From NCBI RefSeq assembly GCF_014858725.1, contig NZ_AQGV01000015.1, positions 744,001 through 808,000 of the forward strand: 64,000 bases of DNA, written 5' to 3'. Positions 28,056 to 37,553 of this stretch are shown one piece after another (position 1 is the stretch's first letter; the number at the start of each line of letters is the position of its first letter). The stretch comes from Pseudoalteromonas aurantia 208 (lineage in GTDB: Bacteria > Pseudomonadota > Gammaproteobacteria > Enterobacterales > Alteromonadaceae). Position numbers and translations under genes: made by a program. Below the pieces are notes generated by a model. That model saw nothing but the letters and a program-made list of their open reading frames with translations. It was not told the DNA's origin and made no database searches.

Positions 28056-29606
28056 ATGCGTCTGAATCAACCTGTCACAAATAATGAGAAAACATTTGCA
28101 AACAATACTAAGCTTATTTCCGTTACAGACTTACAAGGGAATATCGTTGACTGTAATGATGAGTTTGTTTCTGTCAGTGGTTTTACTCGGCAGGAATTAA
28201 TTGGGCAGCCCCATAATTTAGTGAGGCACCCAGATATGCCTGAACTTGCATTTCAAACGATGTGGCAGCAGTTGAAATCAGGCAAGCCCTGGATGGGATT
28301 GGTTAAAAACAGGTGCAAAAATGGGGATTTTTATTGGGTTGATGCTTATGTAACTCCGGTAACCGAAAATGGTCAAGTTGTTGGCTATGAGTCGGTCAGG
28401 ACCTTGCCTGACAGAGCGATGATCCAGCGTGCTGAGCAGTTATATCGCACAATTAATAATGGGAATAATACGTCATTAAAGCTGCCTAAACTAAGGGCTA
28501 TTTGGCCCCTATTTATGGTCATATCAGCAGTATTGATCTGGTTCTTTTTATCTGAAACAGTGGCGTTTACATGGCTTATTGTTAATGCACTAGGGCTGAG
28601 TTCTTATAATTTATGGCGTGATAATGAGCAGCTATCTAGATTGGAGAAAACGCTTGCACATAGTTTCTGTGATGACGTCGCTACACGAATATATTCTACC
28701 TGGGAAGGTCAAATGGCAAAGATCCAGGTCCGTTTGTTGAGCGAGAAAGCACACTTGAATACAGTCATTACGCGGATAGAGTATTCGGCAAAGGATGTAT
28801 CAAATGGAGCAAATAGTGCATTGTACGGTGCCACTGAGTCATATGAGAAATTGCAGCAGCAGCAGTTGGAAACGGAACAAGTTGCTACAGCAATGAATGA
28901 GATGAGTACGACAATTAATGACGTTTCTAGCCATGTTCAATCTACGGCCCATGAAGCGCAACGCTCTTTATTATTGGCCAATGATAGTGCAAAGCTGAGT
29001 GTGGCTACCAAGCAAGCAATTATTGAGCTGGGAAATACCGTATGTTTAATTCGTGATTCCGTGCTGGGTGTGTCAAAGCAAACTGCACGTATTGCAGATG
29101 TTGCGCAAATCATTGACCAGATCGCAGAGCAGACTAATCTACTGGCATTAAATGCCGCGATAGAAGCAGCGCGTGCTGGTGAGCAAGGTCGCGGATTTGC
29201 AGTAGTGGCAGATGAAGTGAGACATTTAGCTCAACGCACACAACAGTCAACTCAGGAAATTCATACAATAATTCAACAGTTAACTGATAGTACGCAAAAT
29301 TCCGTAGATATTGCGGAGCGAGGTCAGAAGGAGTCCCAATTTGGTATCGAGCAATTAGAAGAAAGTACGCTAATGCTGGAAAGGATCAATGGTGCCATTG
29401 AGAAAATAAATGATATGTCTATGCAAATAGCAACGTCAGTTGAAGAGCAAGCCGCGGTATCAGATGACATAAACCAACAGGTTGTCAACATTGCGTCACT
29501 CGCGAATGTAAGCTTAGACAGCGCAGAACATGTGAAAGCCGTGAGTAAAAATCTAACGGTAGTCGCAAATGATATGTATGAGCTTGTTGTACGCTTTAAA
29601 CGTTAA
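28056..29606 (+). CDS. PAS-domain methyl-accepting chemotaxis protein (Aer-like)
   Basis: 516 residues. The N-terminal PAS domain (SVTDLQGNIVDCNDEFVSVSGFTRQELIGQPHNLVRHPDMP) matches the Aer group of energy or redox taxis receptors; the conserved GQPHN/VRHPDMP loop is characteristic. A hydrophobic stretch near residues 148-182 makes two short membrane passes without a periplasmic domain. The C-terminal signalling domain carries the hairpin tip AEQTNLLALNAAIEAARAGEQGRGFAVVADEVR. It would signal through CheA/CheW. A good AAAGGGG ribosome binding site is present. Its N-terminus matches the remnant at 11988. Confidence 0.92.
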   Translation: MRLNQPVTNNEKTFANNTKLISVTDLQGNIVDCNDEFVSVSGFTRQELIGQPHNLVRHPDMPELAFQTMWQQLKSGKPWMGLVKNRCKNGDFYWVDAYVTPVTENGQVVGYESVRTLPDRAMIQRAEQLYRTINNGNNTSLKLPKLRAIWPLFMVISAVLIWFFLSETVAFTWLIVNALGLSSYNLWRDNEQLSRLEKTLAHSFCDDVATRIYSTWEGQMAKIQVRLLSEKAHLNTVITRIEYSAKDVSNGANSALYGATESYEKLQQQQLETEQVATAMNEMSTTINDVSSHVQSTAHEAQRSLLLANDSAKLSVATKQAIIELGNTVCLIRDSVLGVSKQTARIADVAQIIDQIAEQTNLLALNAAIEAARAGEQGRGFAVVADEVRHLAQRTQQSTQEIHTIIQQLTDSTQNSVDIAERGQKESQFGIEQLEESTLMLERINGAIEKINDMSMQIATSVEEQAAVSDDINQQVVNIASLANVSLDSAEHVKAVSKNLTVVANDMYELVVRFKR

Positions 29607-30925
29607 TCATCTTTTATCATAATTCTAAAAGGTGTGGGTTTTTGCGTTTCCAGTTGCTGTAGCTTATTTATTGATTTTTCAGTAAATTGATGGCCTTTAG
29701 GTAACAACATGATGCCCTTGTGGCTATGAATGGCAAGTCCGAGGATCATACCTGGTTTTAATTGTTTTGAGGTAAGAATATCCATAGATTTGACGGTGTC
29801 AGATTGGGTATTCTTTTTATCTTTTAGTGTGGCTTCTAGTGCCGAAACCACTTTTGGATGATAAAAATTACCACTATACATTTTGATTAACTCTAGTGCG
29901 TCGGTATATCGTTGTTCCTGTGGCTTTTGACTGAGACTGATATTTTGCCAATAATCACGAGCAACGGATAAAATATGAGCACAGATTGGAATGTCGCTGC
30001 CTTTAAGACCTTTGGGGATACCGTTACCATTGTATTTTTCAAACTGGTGGTATATTGCTTCCGCAACCTCACTTAAATGTTGGGCTGGCATTAGCATGAG
30101 CTGTGCTGTGGCTGGGTGAGTATAAAATAACTTTCTCTGTTTTTCATTGAGCTCGGTCGGGGGCACCTTATATAAAGCAGGATCCATTGCGAGTAGCCCA
30201 ACTTGTGCTAAATACCCCGCCATATTGGCCATTTCTATTAATTTATCACTTAATTTGAGAAACTGAGCGATATGCAAGCATGTTGTGGCAATGTTTTTGG
30301 CAAGTTGTGCATCTAGATTTGGATTTGCGTTGATGAAATTGTACAACAGCTCAACGGTGGCTTTATGGTCGGTTTTTTCATGTTCATTGGCTACTTCAAG
30401 TTGCTTTAACACCTGCCGAATTTGTTTTGTTCTTTTATCTACCAACAGCTCAAGAGAGTCATTTAATTCTTTAAGCTTACTGTTTTGTTCAACAATCTGT
30501 TTTTGTAACGTTAGGTTGTGTTTTTTGAGTCTGTATTTCTCAATTGCTTGTTCGATAAGATAGACTAACCTTTGGTTTTGCCAGGGTTTTTTCACGTAAG
30601 CATGAATTTCTCCCTGATTAACGGCGTTGACCGTTGATATGAGATCTGAGTACCCAGTTAATAGAATGCGCTGGGTATCGGGGGCGATGACTTTGGCTTT
30701 TTCTAAAAATTCAGCCCCATTCATATTTGGCATACGCATATCGCTAATGATCAGTGCGAAATCTTGTTTTTTGAGGGCAGCCAGTGCCTCAGTGCCTTCG
30801 GTAAAAGGCACTGCTTGTAATTTATGATGGCGAAGTAGGCGAACGAGTGCACGCAAAACACTAGGCTCATCGTCAAGGCACATTATTTGTACAGGGAACT
30901 TAGTTCTTTTTTCAAAATCTTCCAT
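29603..30925 (-). CDS. Response regulator with coiled coil and degenerate HD-GYP domain (HnoD-like)
   Basis: 440 residues. The receiver domain (about 10-130) has the acidic pair in CLDDE, the phospho-accepting Asp62 (IISDMRMPN) and Lys in YVKKPW. A coiled coil (about 130-185) leads into an HD-GYP-type domain whose catalytic residues are lost: the HD pair is replaced by Leu-Ala near 239-240, a later HH by Tyr-His, and GYP by GIP (GNGIPKGLKG, 300-309). A phosphodiesterase role is thus unlikely. In Shewanella, HnoD, a degenerate HD-GYP regulator, inhibits the phosphodiesterase HnoB in nitric-oxide signalling; this protein lies divergent from an H-NOX operon, which supports the same kind of role. 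Its stop overlaps the chemoreceptor stop by 4 bases. Confidence 0.85.
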   Translation of the reverse strand: MEDFEKRTKFPVQIMCLDDEPSVLRALVRLLRHHKLQAVPFTEGTEALAALKKQDFALIISDMRMPNMNGAEFLEKAKVIAPDTQRILLTGYSDLISTVNAVNQGEIHAYVKKPWQNQRLVYLIEQAIEKYRLKKHNLTLQKQIVEQNSKLKELNDSLELLVDKRTKQIRQVLKQLEVANEHEKTDHKATVELLYNFINANPNLDAQLAKNIATTCLHIAQFLKLSDKLIEMANMAGYLAQVGLLAMDPALYKVPPTELNEKQRKLFYTHPATAQLMLMPAQHLSEVAEAIYHQFEKYNGNGIPKGLKGSDIPICAHILSVARDYWQNISLSQKPQEQRYTDALELIKMYSGNFYHPKVVSALEATLKDKKNTQSDTVKSMDILTSKQLKPGMILGLAIHSHKGIMLLPKGHQFTEKSINKLQQLETQKPTPFRIMIKDD

Positions 30926-31017
30926 TTAAAAACAGCGCATTAGATGAGTATGTATGTTGATAAATTTAGACTAAGCTGTAGGTATAAACAAATACTTTAT
31001 CGCTGTGGATGAAATGA

Positions 31018-32154
31018 ATGGCTGATAATTCGCTGAATATACTGCTAATTGATGATGATGAACTTCTGTTAAGGGCGTTGTCTCGGACGCTACGACGCCT
31101 GTATAAGGAGGCAACTGTCAGTTGCTTGCAGTTTCCAGAAGAGTTTATTAATTGTATCGAAAGTAATGGCACACCAGATGTCATATTCTGTGATTCAATG
31201 ATGCCTATTTTGTGTGGAGCGCAGGTATTAGAGCGTGCAAAAGAAGTTTGTCCAGCCGCCATTAGGTGTTTACTGAGTGGTGATTTGAATGACAATTACA
31301 AATGGCAAATAAACAATACGATACATTTTCATTTGGTTAAACCGTTCACACAAACTCACTTAACGGAGGTGTTAGACAGTGCCGTAATATTACAGGGACT
31401 CCCTATTACATCCTCGACACGGGCAATACTAGGGCAATTGTCTGATTTACCATATTTGAGTACGGTGGCTCATAGTATGTTGAAAGAGCTGCAAAATAAC
31501 GAGCCTAATTTTGAGGTGTTAGCTAAACAGATCAGTCATGACCCTATTATGTCTGGTAAAGTGCTACAAGTCGCTAACTCGGCTTTTATAGGCTTTAATA
31601 ATCATACCACCGACTTTAGGCAAGCCATTATTCGTATTGGTTTAAATGGGTTGAAAGCAATCGTTGTATGTTGTGAGTTATCACAGCAATTATTGAATAG
31701 TACAGGGCAAGAAGCATTAAATCAGTTGGTTAACAAGGCTTTTCAAAAAGCGAATATGGCACAATTACTTGCAAAAATGTTGCACCAAGATACACAAACA
31801 CAGCTATTGTCATTTGCTGTGGCGCTTTTAAGTGGTGTCGGTGAATTGACCTATTTTTGTGTCGTTCAGGATTCAAAAGATAAAAGCAGAGTGTCTAAAT
31901 ACACATTAACTGCTTATCTACTAGCATTATGGGGATTTGAAGAGGCGATAGTGAGAGCGCAACTAATTGATGAACTCCCAGCAGAGCAAGAGATATCATT
32001 GACTTTAATACATAGAGTGGTTGATCAAGTATATAGTAAGCAGGCATTTGATTTAAATAAAGCTGAATATGATTTACTGGATGAACTTGGGTTATTACAA
32101 ATAGCTCAGAACTGGTTTTTTGAGTGGCAGAAAACTCATAAGGAGGCTTTGTGA
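31018..32154 (+). CDS. Response regulator with HDOD output domain
   Basis: 378 residues. The receiver (1-125) has IDDDE, the phospho-accepting Asp59 (VIFCDSMMP), Ser in LLSGDL and Lys in HLVKPF. From about 135 comes an HDOD domain: LSDLPYLSTVAHSMLKELQNNE, ISHDPIMSGKVLQVANSAFIGF, and the RIGLNGLKAIVV helix. HDOD domains are HD-like folds without the metal site and act as signalling scaffolds. It is the first gene of a three-gene operon: its TGA overlaps the GTG start of the H-NOX gene (GTGA). It is the natural phosphotransfer partner of the histidine kinase two genes on. Confidence 0.88.
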   Translation: MADNSLNILLIDDDELLLRALSRTLRRLYKEATVSCLQFPEEFINCIESNGTPDVIFCDSMMPILCGAQVLERAKEVCPAAIRCLLSGDLNDNYKWQINNTIHFHLVKPFTQTHLTEVLDSAVILQGLPITSSTRAILGQLSDLPYLSTVAHSMLKELQNNEPNFEVLAKQISHDPIMSGKVLQVANSAFIGFNNHTTDFRQAIIRIGLNGLKAIVVCCELSQQLLNSTGQEALNQLVNKAFQKANMAQLLAKMLHQDTQTQLLSFAVALLSGVGELTYFCVVQDSKDKSRVSKYTLTAYLLALWGFEEAIVRAQLIDELPAEQEISLTLIHRVVDQVYSKQAFDLNKAEYDLLDELGLLQIAQNWFFEWQKTHKEAL

Positions 32155-32702
32155 AAGGCGTTATTTTTAGAGGGTTAGAGTCGTTAGTAATAGAAAAGTG
32201 TGGCATGGCTGCTTGGGAAAGCTTACTCGAAAAAAACGCGCCTGATGACAGGGTGTATGTTTCTGCAAAAAGTTACCCGGATGAAGAGCTTGTCGGGCTA
32301 GCGCAAGATGTGGCAGTGGCTTTGTCATTGCCATTACAGGATGTATTAAAAGCGTTTGGCGAGTATTTATTTGGTTATTTGTTACAAAAGCATCCTACAA
32401 TTGTAGATACATTTGATGGCTTCAGTTCTTTGATCATGGGGATTGACTCAGTGATTCATGTTGAAGTGGCAAAACTATATCAAGAGCCAAATTTGCCAAA
32501 AATAGAATGCGAATTGGTGCGTGAAGGTTTTATCTTGATGCAATATTATTCAAAACGAAAATTATGCTTATGTGCCGAGGGCCTGGTTTATGGTGCGGCT
32601 GCGCACTACAGTATTGATGTTACATTAGATCACGTTGAGTGTATGCATCAAGGGGCTGATGCATGCGTGATTGAAGTTAGGTATGAGAGTACAAATATAT
32701 GA
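32151..32702 (+). CDS. hnoX: H-NOX haem nitric-oxide/oxygen sensor protein
   Basis: 183 residues, a stand-alone H-NOX domain. The proximal haem ligand is His103 (SVIHVEVAKLY), Pro116 is in the expected distortion position, and the haem-propionate motif YxSxR is present at 132-136 (YYSKR). No distal Tyr typical of oxygen-binding members is apparent, and facultative bacteria usually use this type for nitric oxide. It starts with GTG inside the stop of the HDOD regulator gene and its stop overlaps the kinase ATG by 4 bases, so all three are translationally coupled. In the known systems the haem state controls autophosphorylation of the neighbouring kinase. Confidence 0.93.
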   Translation: MKGVIFRGLESLVIEKCGMAAWESLLEKNAPDDRVYVSAKSYPDEELVGLAQDVAVALSLPLQDVLKAFGEYLFGYLLQKHPTIVDTFDGFSSLIMGIDSVIHVEVAKLYQEPNLPKIECELVREGFILMQYYSKRKLCLCAEGLVYGAAAHYSIDVTLDHVECMHQGADACVIEVRYESTNI

Positions 32703-33670
32703 GTGATGATACGCATAATTATAAAAAAGCATATTTAAGGGAAAAGGCGGCCCGTGATGAATTAGAAAGCTTATTGGAAGATAAAACACGTGCGTTGTTT
32801 AACACTAATCAAGCGCTTGAAGAAAAAATAGATCAATTACAGAATCAACAAGCCATCCTTATGCAAACTGAGAAAATGGCAACACTAGGGACTTTGTCTG
32901 CCGGTGTAGCTCATGAGATAAATAACCCTTTGGCGTATGCAACCAGTAACTTAGAGAGTATTCGATACTTAACACCCACTTTGGTGTCGTTAATTAAACT
33001 GGCGCAACAAATTATGGCTCAAACAGTTTCTGAGCAGCAGGTAAAGGAAGTATTGATTCAATTGGATCAAGAGCAAAGCTTTAACTTTGTATTAGAAGAC
33101 TTAGATGAACTGTTAGATGATACACATGAAGGATTACAGCGGATAAGCGCCATAGTGAACAATTTATTAAGCTTTGCTAGGCCAAAGAATAACCTCATGG
33201 CGATGGCTGATCTCACCGAATCTTTAGATGGTGCACTGAAGTTATTAACGAATCAACTGAAGAACTGTAAAGTGACATGCAATACAGATCCTTTACCCCT
33301 TAGCTATTTTAACTTGGCGGCAACGAATCAAATATTTGTCAATTTGCTGTTGAACGCTAAGTACGCATGTGATCTTGTTGAGGGGCAATATGCACAAATT
33401 AACGTGGAGGTTTCATCTGACACCGAAAATATTTATGTGGAGGTTTCTGACAACGGCTGTGGTATGGATGAAAATACGGTAAATCGTATTTTTGAACCCT
33501 TTTTTACCACCAAACCAGTCGGTGAAGGTACAGGGATGGGAATGGCGATAGTGTATGGCATCGTAAAAGAACACCGAGGTGAGATCCAAGTACAGAGTAA
33601 ACTTAATGAAGGCACTCGTGTTTTGTGCCGCTTTCCTATCGCAGAAGATCCACAAGACGTATTGGCGTAA
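32699..33670 (+). CDS. hnoK: H-NOX-associated soluble sensor histidine kinase
   Basis: 323 residues without membrane segments or a sensor domain of its own. An N-terminal coiled coil (to about 60) is followed by the phospho-acceptor helix with His72 (LGTLSAGVAHEINNPLAY) and a HATPase domain: N-box QIFVNLLLNAKYACD, G1 DNGCGMDE, F-box FEPFFTT and G2 GTGMGMAIVYGIV. The soluble layout is that of HnoK kinases, which take their signal from the H-NOX protein. It is the last gene of the operon; targets are probably the HDOD regulator and the divergent degenerate HD-GYP regulator. Confidence 0.9.
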   Translation: MSDDTHNYKKAYLREKAARDELESLLEDKTRALFNTNQALEEKIDQLQNQQAILMQTEKMATLGTLSAGVAHEINNPLAYATSNLESIRYLTPTLVSLIKLAQQIMAQTVSEQQVKEVLIQLDQEQSFNFVLEDLDELLDDTHEGLQRISAIVNNLLSFARPKNNLMAMADLTESLDGALKLLTNQLKNCKVTCNTDPLPLSYFNLAATNQIFVNLLLNAKYACDLVEGQYAQINVEVSSDTENIYVEVSDNGCGMDENTVNRIFEPFFTTKPVGEGTGMGMAIVYGIVKEHRGEIQVQSKLNEGTRVLCRFPIAEDPQDVLA

Positions 33671-34363
33671 TGTCATTCACATTGTGGTGTTCACAGGTTT
33701 CATTTTTAAATCACGCTTTTCAGCATAACTATTTCTCAGAAGTTGTGTATCAAACTCTTTAATGTATCGCTTTATTTCTATCCAGCTAAGTTTGTTGAAA
33801 TATAAATGGCCTATTTCCTACCTCGGAAGCCTACTTTTTTGTACCTGAATGTATATAGAAGACTCGATTGAAACTTGTTTTTGTTAAAAATGAGAATAAA
33901 TTATTTACAAAACATTGAGTTACAACTCTAAAGTTTACAGTGGTATTACTCTTTAGCGGGTCAATTGATGAAAGTTAGGTTAATTCACTTTGTTTTTTTA
34001 TAATCAAAAAGTATATGTTATGCCTTTGGGTTATTATCGTGGGTATTTTATATTCATTAGTTTTATTTATCCGAAAGCGAATTGATTAGTAATGAATTCA
34101 ATATACGTCCCTCCAATGTACTGTTTTTAATAACTTAATGGCTTCATATTAGGAAACGTTAAGATGAGTCAAATTCATATCAAAATTGAATTGTTGAGGC
34201 TGAATATTACTCATTTAGTTTTAGTGAAAATACGACATTATTACTATTTTAATGGCCAGTACTGGTTGAAAAGTGTTCAGGGGGCGATTGACGAGCCGAA
34301 ACTATGTGTTACTTTTAATGTTAATTTGTTAAACAAAAGTTACATGTAAAGGTTGGAGAAATC
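33671..34363. other. Long AT-rich leader region before the chitinase cluster
   Basis: About 690 bases without a convincing gene. It should hold the end of the H-NOX operon and the promoter of the chitin cluster. The last 25 bases (from ACATGTAAAG at 34342) match the sequence before the third chitin gene (39089 on), which suggests a shared leader. A 61-codon frame at 34164-34349 is noted but not accepted. I could not assign promoter boxes. Confidence 0.5.
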
Positions 34364-37300
34364 ATGAGAACACAAAAAATGTTCAAGTCGGCATTAAAAT
34401 ATAGTGCTATATCCCTCGGTTTATTTTCAAGCATAGGCTATGCATCAGATTTACCATATGACTGTACAGGCGTACCTGTTTGGCAAGAAAATACAGCGTA
34501 TGTAAAAGGCGATGTTGTTCAAAAAGCGGATGCGGCTTATGAGTCACAGTGGTGGAATAAAGTTGATCCTGTTACGCATTCTAACCCGTGGCAAGAGTGG
34601 ATTAAATTGGGTGTTTGTGACAGCGTTGTCAATAACACACCTCCTACAGTATCGGGGTTAACGCCCGCGTCAGGTACTGAATTTAACGTAAATGACAGCG
34701 TTGCCATTAGCGTAAACGCAACAGATTCTGATGGCACTGTAGCCAAAGTTGAGTTTTATGTTGATGATGTACTTGTGGCAACTGATACACAGGGTGCAGG
34801 TCAGGTATTTGACAGCGCGTGGGCGGCAACAGAAGGTACGCATACAATTTCGGTGAAAGCGACCGATGATAAAGGTGCGGTGTCAACGAAATTGAGTAAC
34901 CAAGTAATTGTTAAAGCTGTAGTAGATCCGGTGAATAAAGCGCCAGTCGCGGCATTAGAACTGGTGAGCCTACCGACGGAATTGGTGATAGGTTCAAGCG
35001 TTGAATTTAATCTTTCTGGCAGTGATAGTGATGGTCAAGTAACGGCGCTAAGCTTTGCAGTCGACGGTGTTGAAGTTGCAGCTTCTAATGGGTCAGCAAC
35101 GATGCACACTTGGCAGGCTTCTCAGTTAGGTTCGGTTACATTTACGTTAACGGTAACTGATAATGAAGGTGCCACAGGTCAAGTAAGTAAGACCCTAACG
35201 GTTGTAGAACCAGGGCAAGTCGATAACCGAGATGCTTGTCAGCCAGCAGGTTTATATCAAACTCCAGGTGTCAACACCCCATATTGTACTATTTACGACC
35301 AAAATGGTCGTGAAGTAATGGGGGCAGATCACCCTCGACGTGTAATTGGCTATTTTACAAGCTGGCGTAACGGCGCAAACGGTCAACCTAGTTACCTAGT
35401 TAATGACATTCCTTGGGATAAAATTACGCATATTAACTATGCCTTTGCACATGTTGATGCAGCGAACAAAGTGTCAATCGGTGATCCGAATGCAGTTGGC
35501 AATCCAGCCACCAATATGGAATGGCCTGGTGTCGCCGGTGCAGAGTTAGATCCAAGCTTGCCTTACAAAGGACATTTTAACTTGTTGAACAAGTATAAAA
35601 AGCAACACCCTGATGTTAAAACACTTATCTCAGTTGGTGGTTGGGCTGAAACTGGTGGGTTCTTTGGTGGGGATGGAAAGCGTGTTAAAAGCGGTGGTTT
35701 CTACACAATGACAACCAATGCAGATGGTTCAGTCAATCACGCTGGCATAGAGGCTTTCGCACAAAGCTCTGTTGATTTTATTAAAAAGTATGGTTTTGAT
35801 GGGGTTGATATAGACTACGAATATCCGTCATCAATGAAGGATTCAGGTCACCCTGATGACTTCCCTATCTCTAATGCGCGTCGTGCAGGATTAAATGCGT
35901 CATACCAAGTTCTGATGAAACGATTACGCGAGGTACTTGATAAAGCGGGTGAAGTGGATGGTAAGCACTACATGTTGACAATAGCGTCACCTTCATCCGG
36001 TTATTTGCTACGTGGTATGGAAACTTTCCAAGTGACTAAGTATTTAGACTACGTCAACATCATGTCGTATGACCTACATGGCGCATGGAATTCGCATGTT
36101 GGACACAATGCGGCACTGTTCGATACCGGGTTAGATTCTGAATTAAAGCAGTGGGATGTGTATGGAACAAAAGAATTTGAAGGGATTGGATATTTAAATA
36201 CAGATTGGGCCGTGCGTTATTTTAGAGGCGCAATTTCTGCTGGACGTATTAACATCGGTATTCCTTATTACACGCGTGGATTTCAAAATGTACAGGGTGG
36301 AACAAATGGCCTTTGGGGACAAGCAGCACTTGCAAACCAAAGTGCATGTGCGCCGGGTACTGGGGTTGGTGAGAAGAATAAATGTGGTGATGGTGCTGTA
36401 GGTATTGATAACCTTTGGCATGATAAGAATGATAACGGATATGAAGTACCAGCGGGGTCAAATCCACTTTGGCATGCTAAAAACCTTGAAAAAGGTGTTA
36501 CACCAAGTTACTTAGGGGTATATGGTCTCACGCCGGACACAGATCCAACTGATGTATTAACAGGGACTTATACTCGCCACTATGATTCTGTTGCTGTAGC
36601 ACCTTGGCTATGGAATGCAGACAAAAAAGTATTCATTTCAATTGAAGATGAACAGTCCATGGGCACCAAAGTTGATTATGTAATTAATAATGGCTTGGGC
36701 GGGATCATGTTCTGGGAACTGGCTGGCGATTATGATTACGATGCTGCTAAAGGTGAGTACTTTATGGGTTCAAGCATGACATCGCTTGCTTATAACAAGT
36801 TCAACCAAAGTGGTGTTGCATACGATGTTCATAATGGTGACCCGACATTCGTTGTGCCAACTGAGTCCGTTGATGTTTCTTTTGTAGCGAAGGATTTCCC
36901 AACGGGGGATGACAACTACCCTATTGCACCGACATTTGCTTTTACCAATAACTCTGCCATTGACTTAAGCGGGGCAAAAATTTCATTTGATGTGCCGGTA
37001 TCGACATCAGCGATATTTAAATCAAATTGGGCTGCACAAGAGAAGTTGACTATGGCAGTTGACGTAAATGGTTCAAATGCCGCGGGTAATAACATTGGTG
37101 GTTTCGAGAATGAATATCATCGCTTCTCAATCACCCTTGTCAATGAGTGGGGAAGTGTACCTAAATCACTTGCGCCAGGTGAAACGGTTAATGCACAAGT
37201 GATGTATTACAACCCCATTACAGGCCCTGCTAACTTTGTCGCAGAGAAAGACGGTAAACGTTACGCATTTAAATTTGAGTATCCGAAACTACCAGCTGCG

Positions 37301-37507
37301 AAACCAGGTAATGGGGATGGCGGTCCAATCACCAGTTGTGAAGGAGTGCCGATTGCAGATATTTCGGTTTATCCAGCATTCCCACGTTCAACGCATGCAG
37401 CGGCAGGTGATTTGATTATTCAAGGGAACAAGGTATACAAAGCGAAATGGTGGTCGAATAAAGCACCACAGACAAGCAGTGATTATGACAAAGTCTGTAA
37501 TTTATAA
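34364..37507 (+). CDS. Secreted multidomain GH18 chitinase with chitin-binding modules at both ends
   Basis: 1047 residues, exported by a signal peptide (cleaved after GYA). Order: a CBM5/12-like module (about 29-77, with QWWNK), a bacterial Ig-like domain (about 85-180), a PKD/Ig-like domain (about 190-282), and the GH18 barrel (about 320-790) with the full motif DGVDIDYE, catalytic Glu486. A chitinase C-terminal domain (about 815-970) follows, then a second CBM5/12-like module at the very end (about 1000-1047, with AKWWSNKAP). It hydrolyses chitin outside the cell. It is the first gene of a cluster with an LPMO and another GH18 enzyme. Its start follows GGAG. Confidence 0.95.
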   Translation: MRTQKMFKSALKYSAISLGLFSSIGYASDLPYDCTGVPVWQENTAYVKGDVVQKADAAYESQWWNKVDPVTHSNPWQEWIKLGVCDSVVNNTPPTVSGLTPASGTEFNVNDSVAISVNATDSDGTVAKVEFYVDDVLVATDTQGAGQVFDSAWAATEGTHTISVKATDDKGAVSTKLSNQVIVKAVVDPVNKAPVAALELVSLPTELVIGSSVEFNLSGSDSDGQVTALSFAVDGVEVAASNGSATMHTWQASQLGSVTFTLTVTDNEGATGQVSKTLTVVEPGQVDNRDACQPAGLYQTPGVNTPYCTIYDQNGREVMGADHPRRVIGYFTSWRNGANGQPSYLVNDIPWDKITHINYAFAHVDAANKVSIGDPNAVGNPATNMEWPGVAGAELDPSLPYKGHFNLLNKYKKQHPDVKTLISVGGWAETGGFFGGDGKRVKSGGFYTMTTNADGSVNHAGIEAFAQSSVDFIKKYGFDGVDIDYEYPSSMKDSGHPDDFPISNARRAGLNASYQVLMKRLREVLDKAGEVDGKHYMLTIASPSSGYLLRGMETFQVTKYLDYVNIMSYDLHGAWNSHVGHNAALFDTGLDSELKQWDVYGTKEFEGIGYLNTDWAVRYFRGAISAGRINIGIPYYTRGFQNVQGGTNGLWGQAALANQSACAPGTGVGEKNKCGDGAVGIDNLWHDKNDNGYEVPAGSNPLWHAKNLEKGVTPSYLGVYGLTPDTDPTDVLTGTYTRHYDSVAVAPWLWNADKKVFISIEDEQSMGTKVDYVINNGLGGIMFWELAGDYDYDAAKGEYFMGSSMTSLAYNKFNQSGVAYDVHNGDPTFVVPTESVDVSFVAKDFPTGDDNYPIAPTFAFTNNSAIDLSGAKISFDVPVSTSAIFKSNWAAQEKLTMAVDVNGSNAAGNNIGGFENEYHRFSITLVNEWGSVPKSLAPGETVNAQVMYYNPITGPANFVAEKDGKRYAFKFEYPKLPAAKPGNGDGGPITSCEGVPIADISVYPAFPRSTHAAAGDLIIQGNKVYKAKWWSNKAPQTSSDYDKVCNL

Positions 37508-37516
37508 GCGTCAACT

Positions 37517-37539
37517 TTAGGGCAGCTATGCTGCCCTAA
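37517..37539 (+). promoter_or_regulatory. Strong hairpin between the chitinase and LPMO genes
   Basis: TTAGGGCAGC-TAT-GCTGCCCTAA is a perfect 10-bp stem with a 3-base loop, starting 10 bases after the chitinase stop. It is not followed by a T-run and the LPMO ribosome binding site comes right after it. It may be an mRNA-stabilising or processing element that sets different levels for the two products, or a partial terminator. Confidence 0.6.
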
Positions 37540-37553
37540 TAAAGGGAATGATT

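Noticed and set aside
34164..34349. 61-codon frame with AGGAAA upstream, in the leader of the first chitinase gene
   Set aside because: No domain, odd composition (many His, Tyr, Leu), no conserved feature; more probably leader sequence. The Shine-Dalgarno-like AGGAAA keeps it only barely possible.
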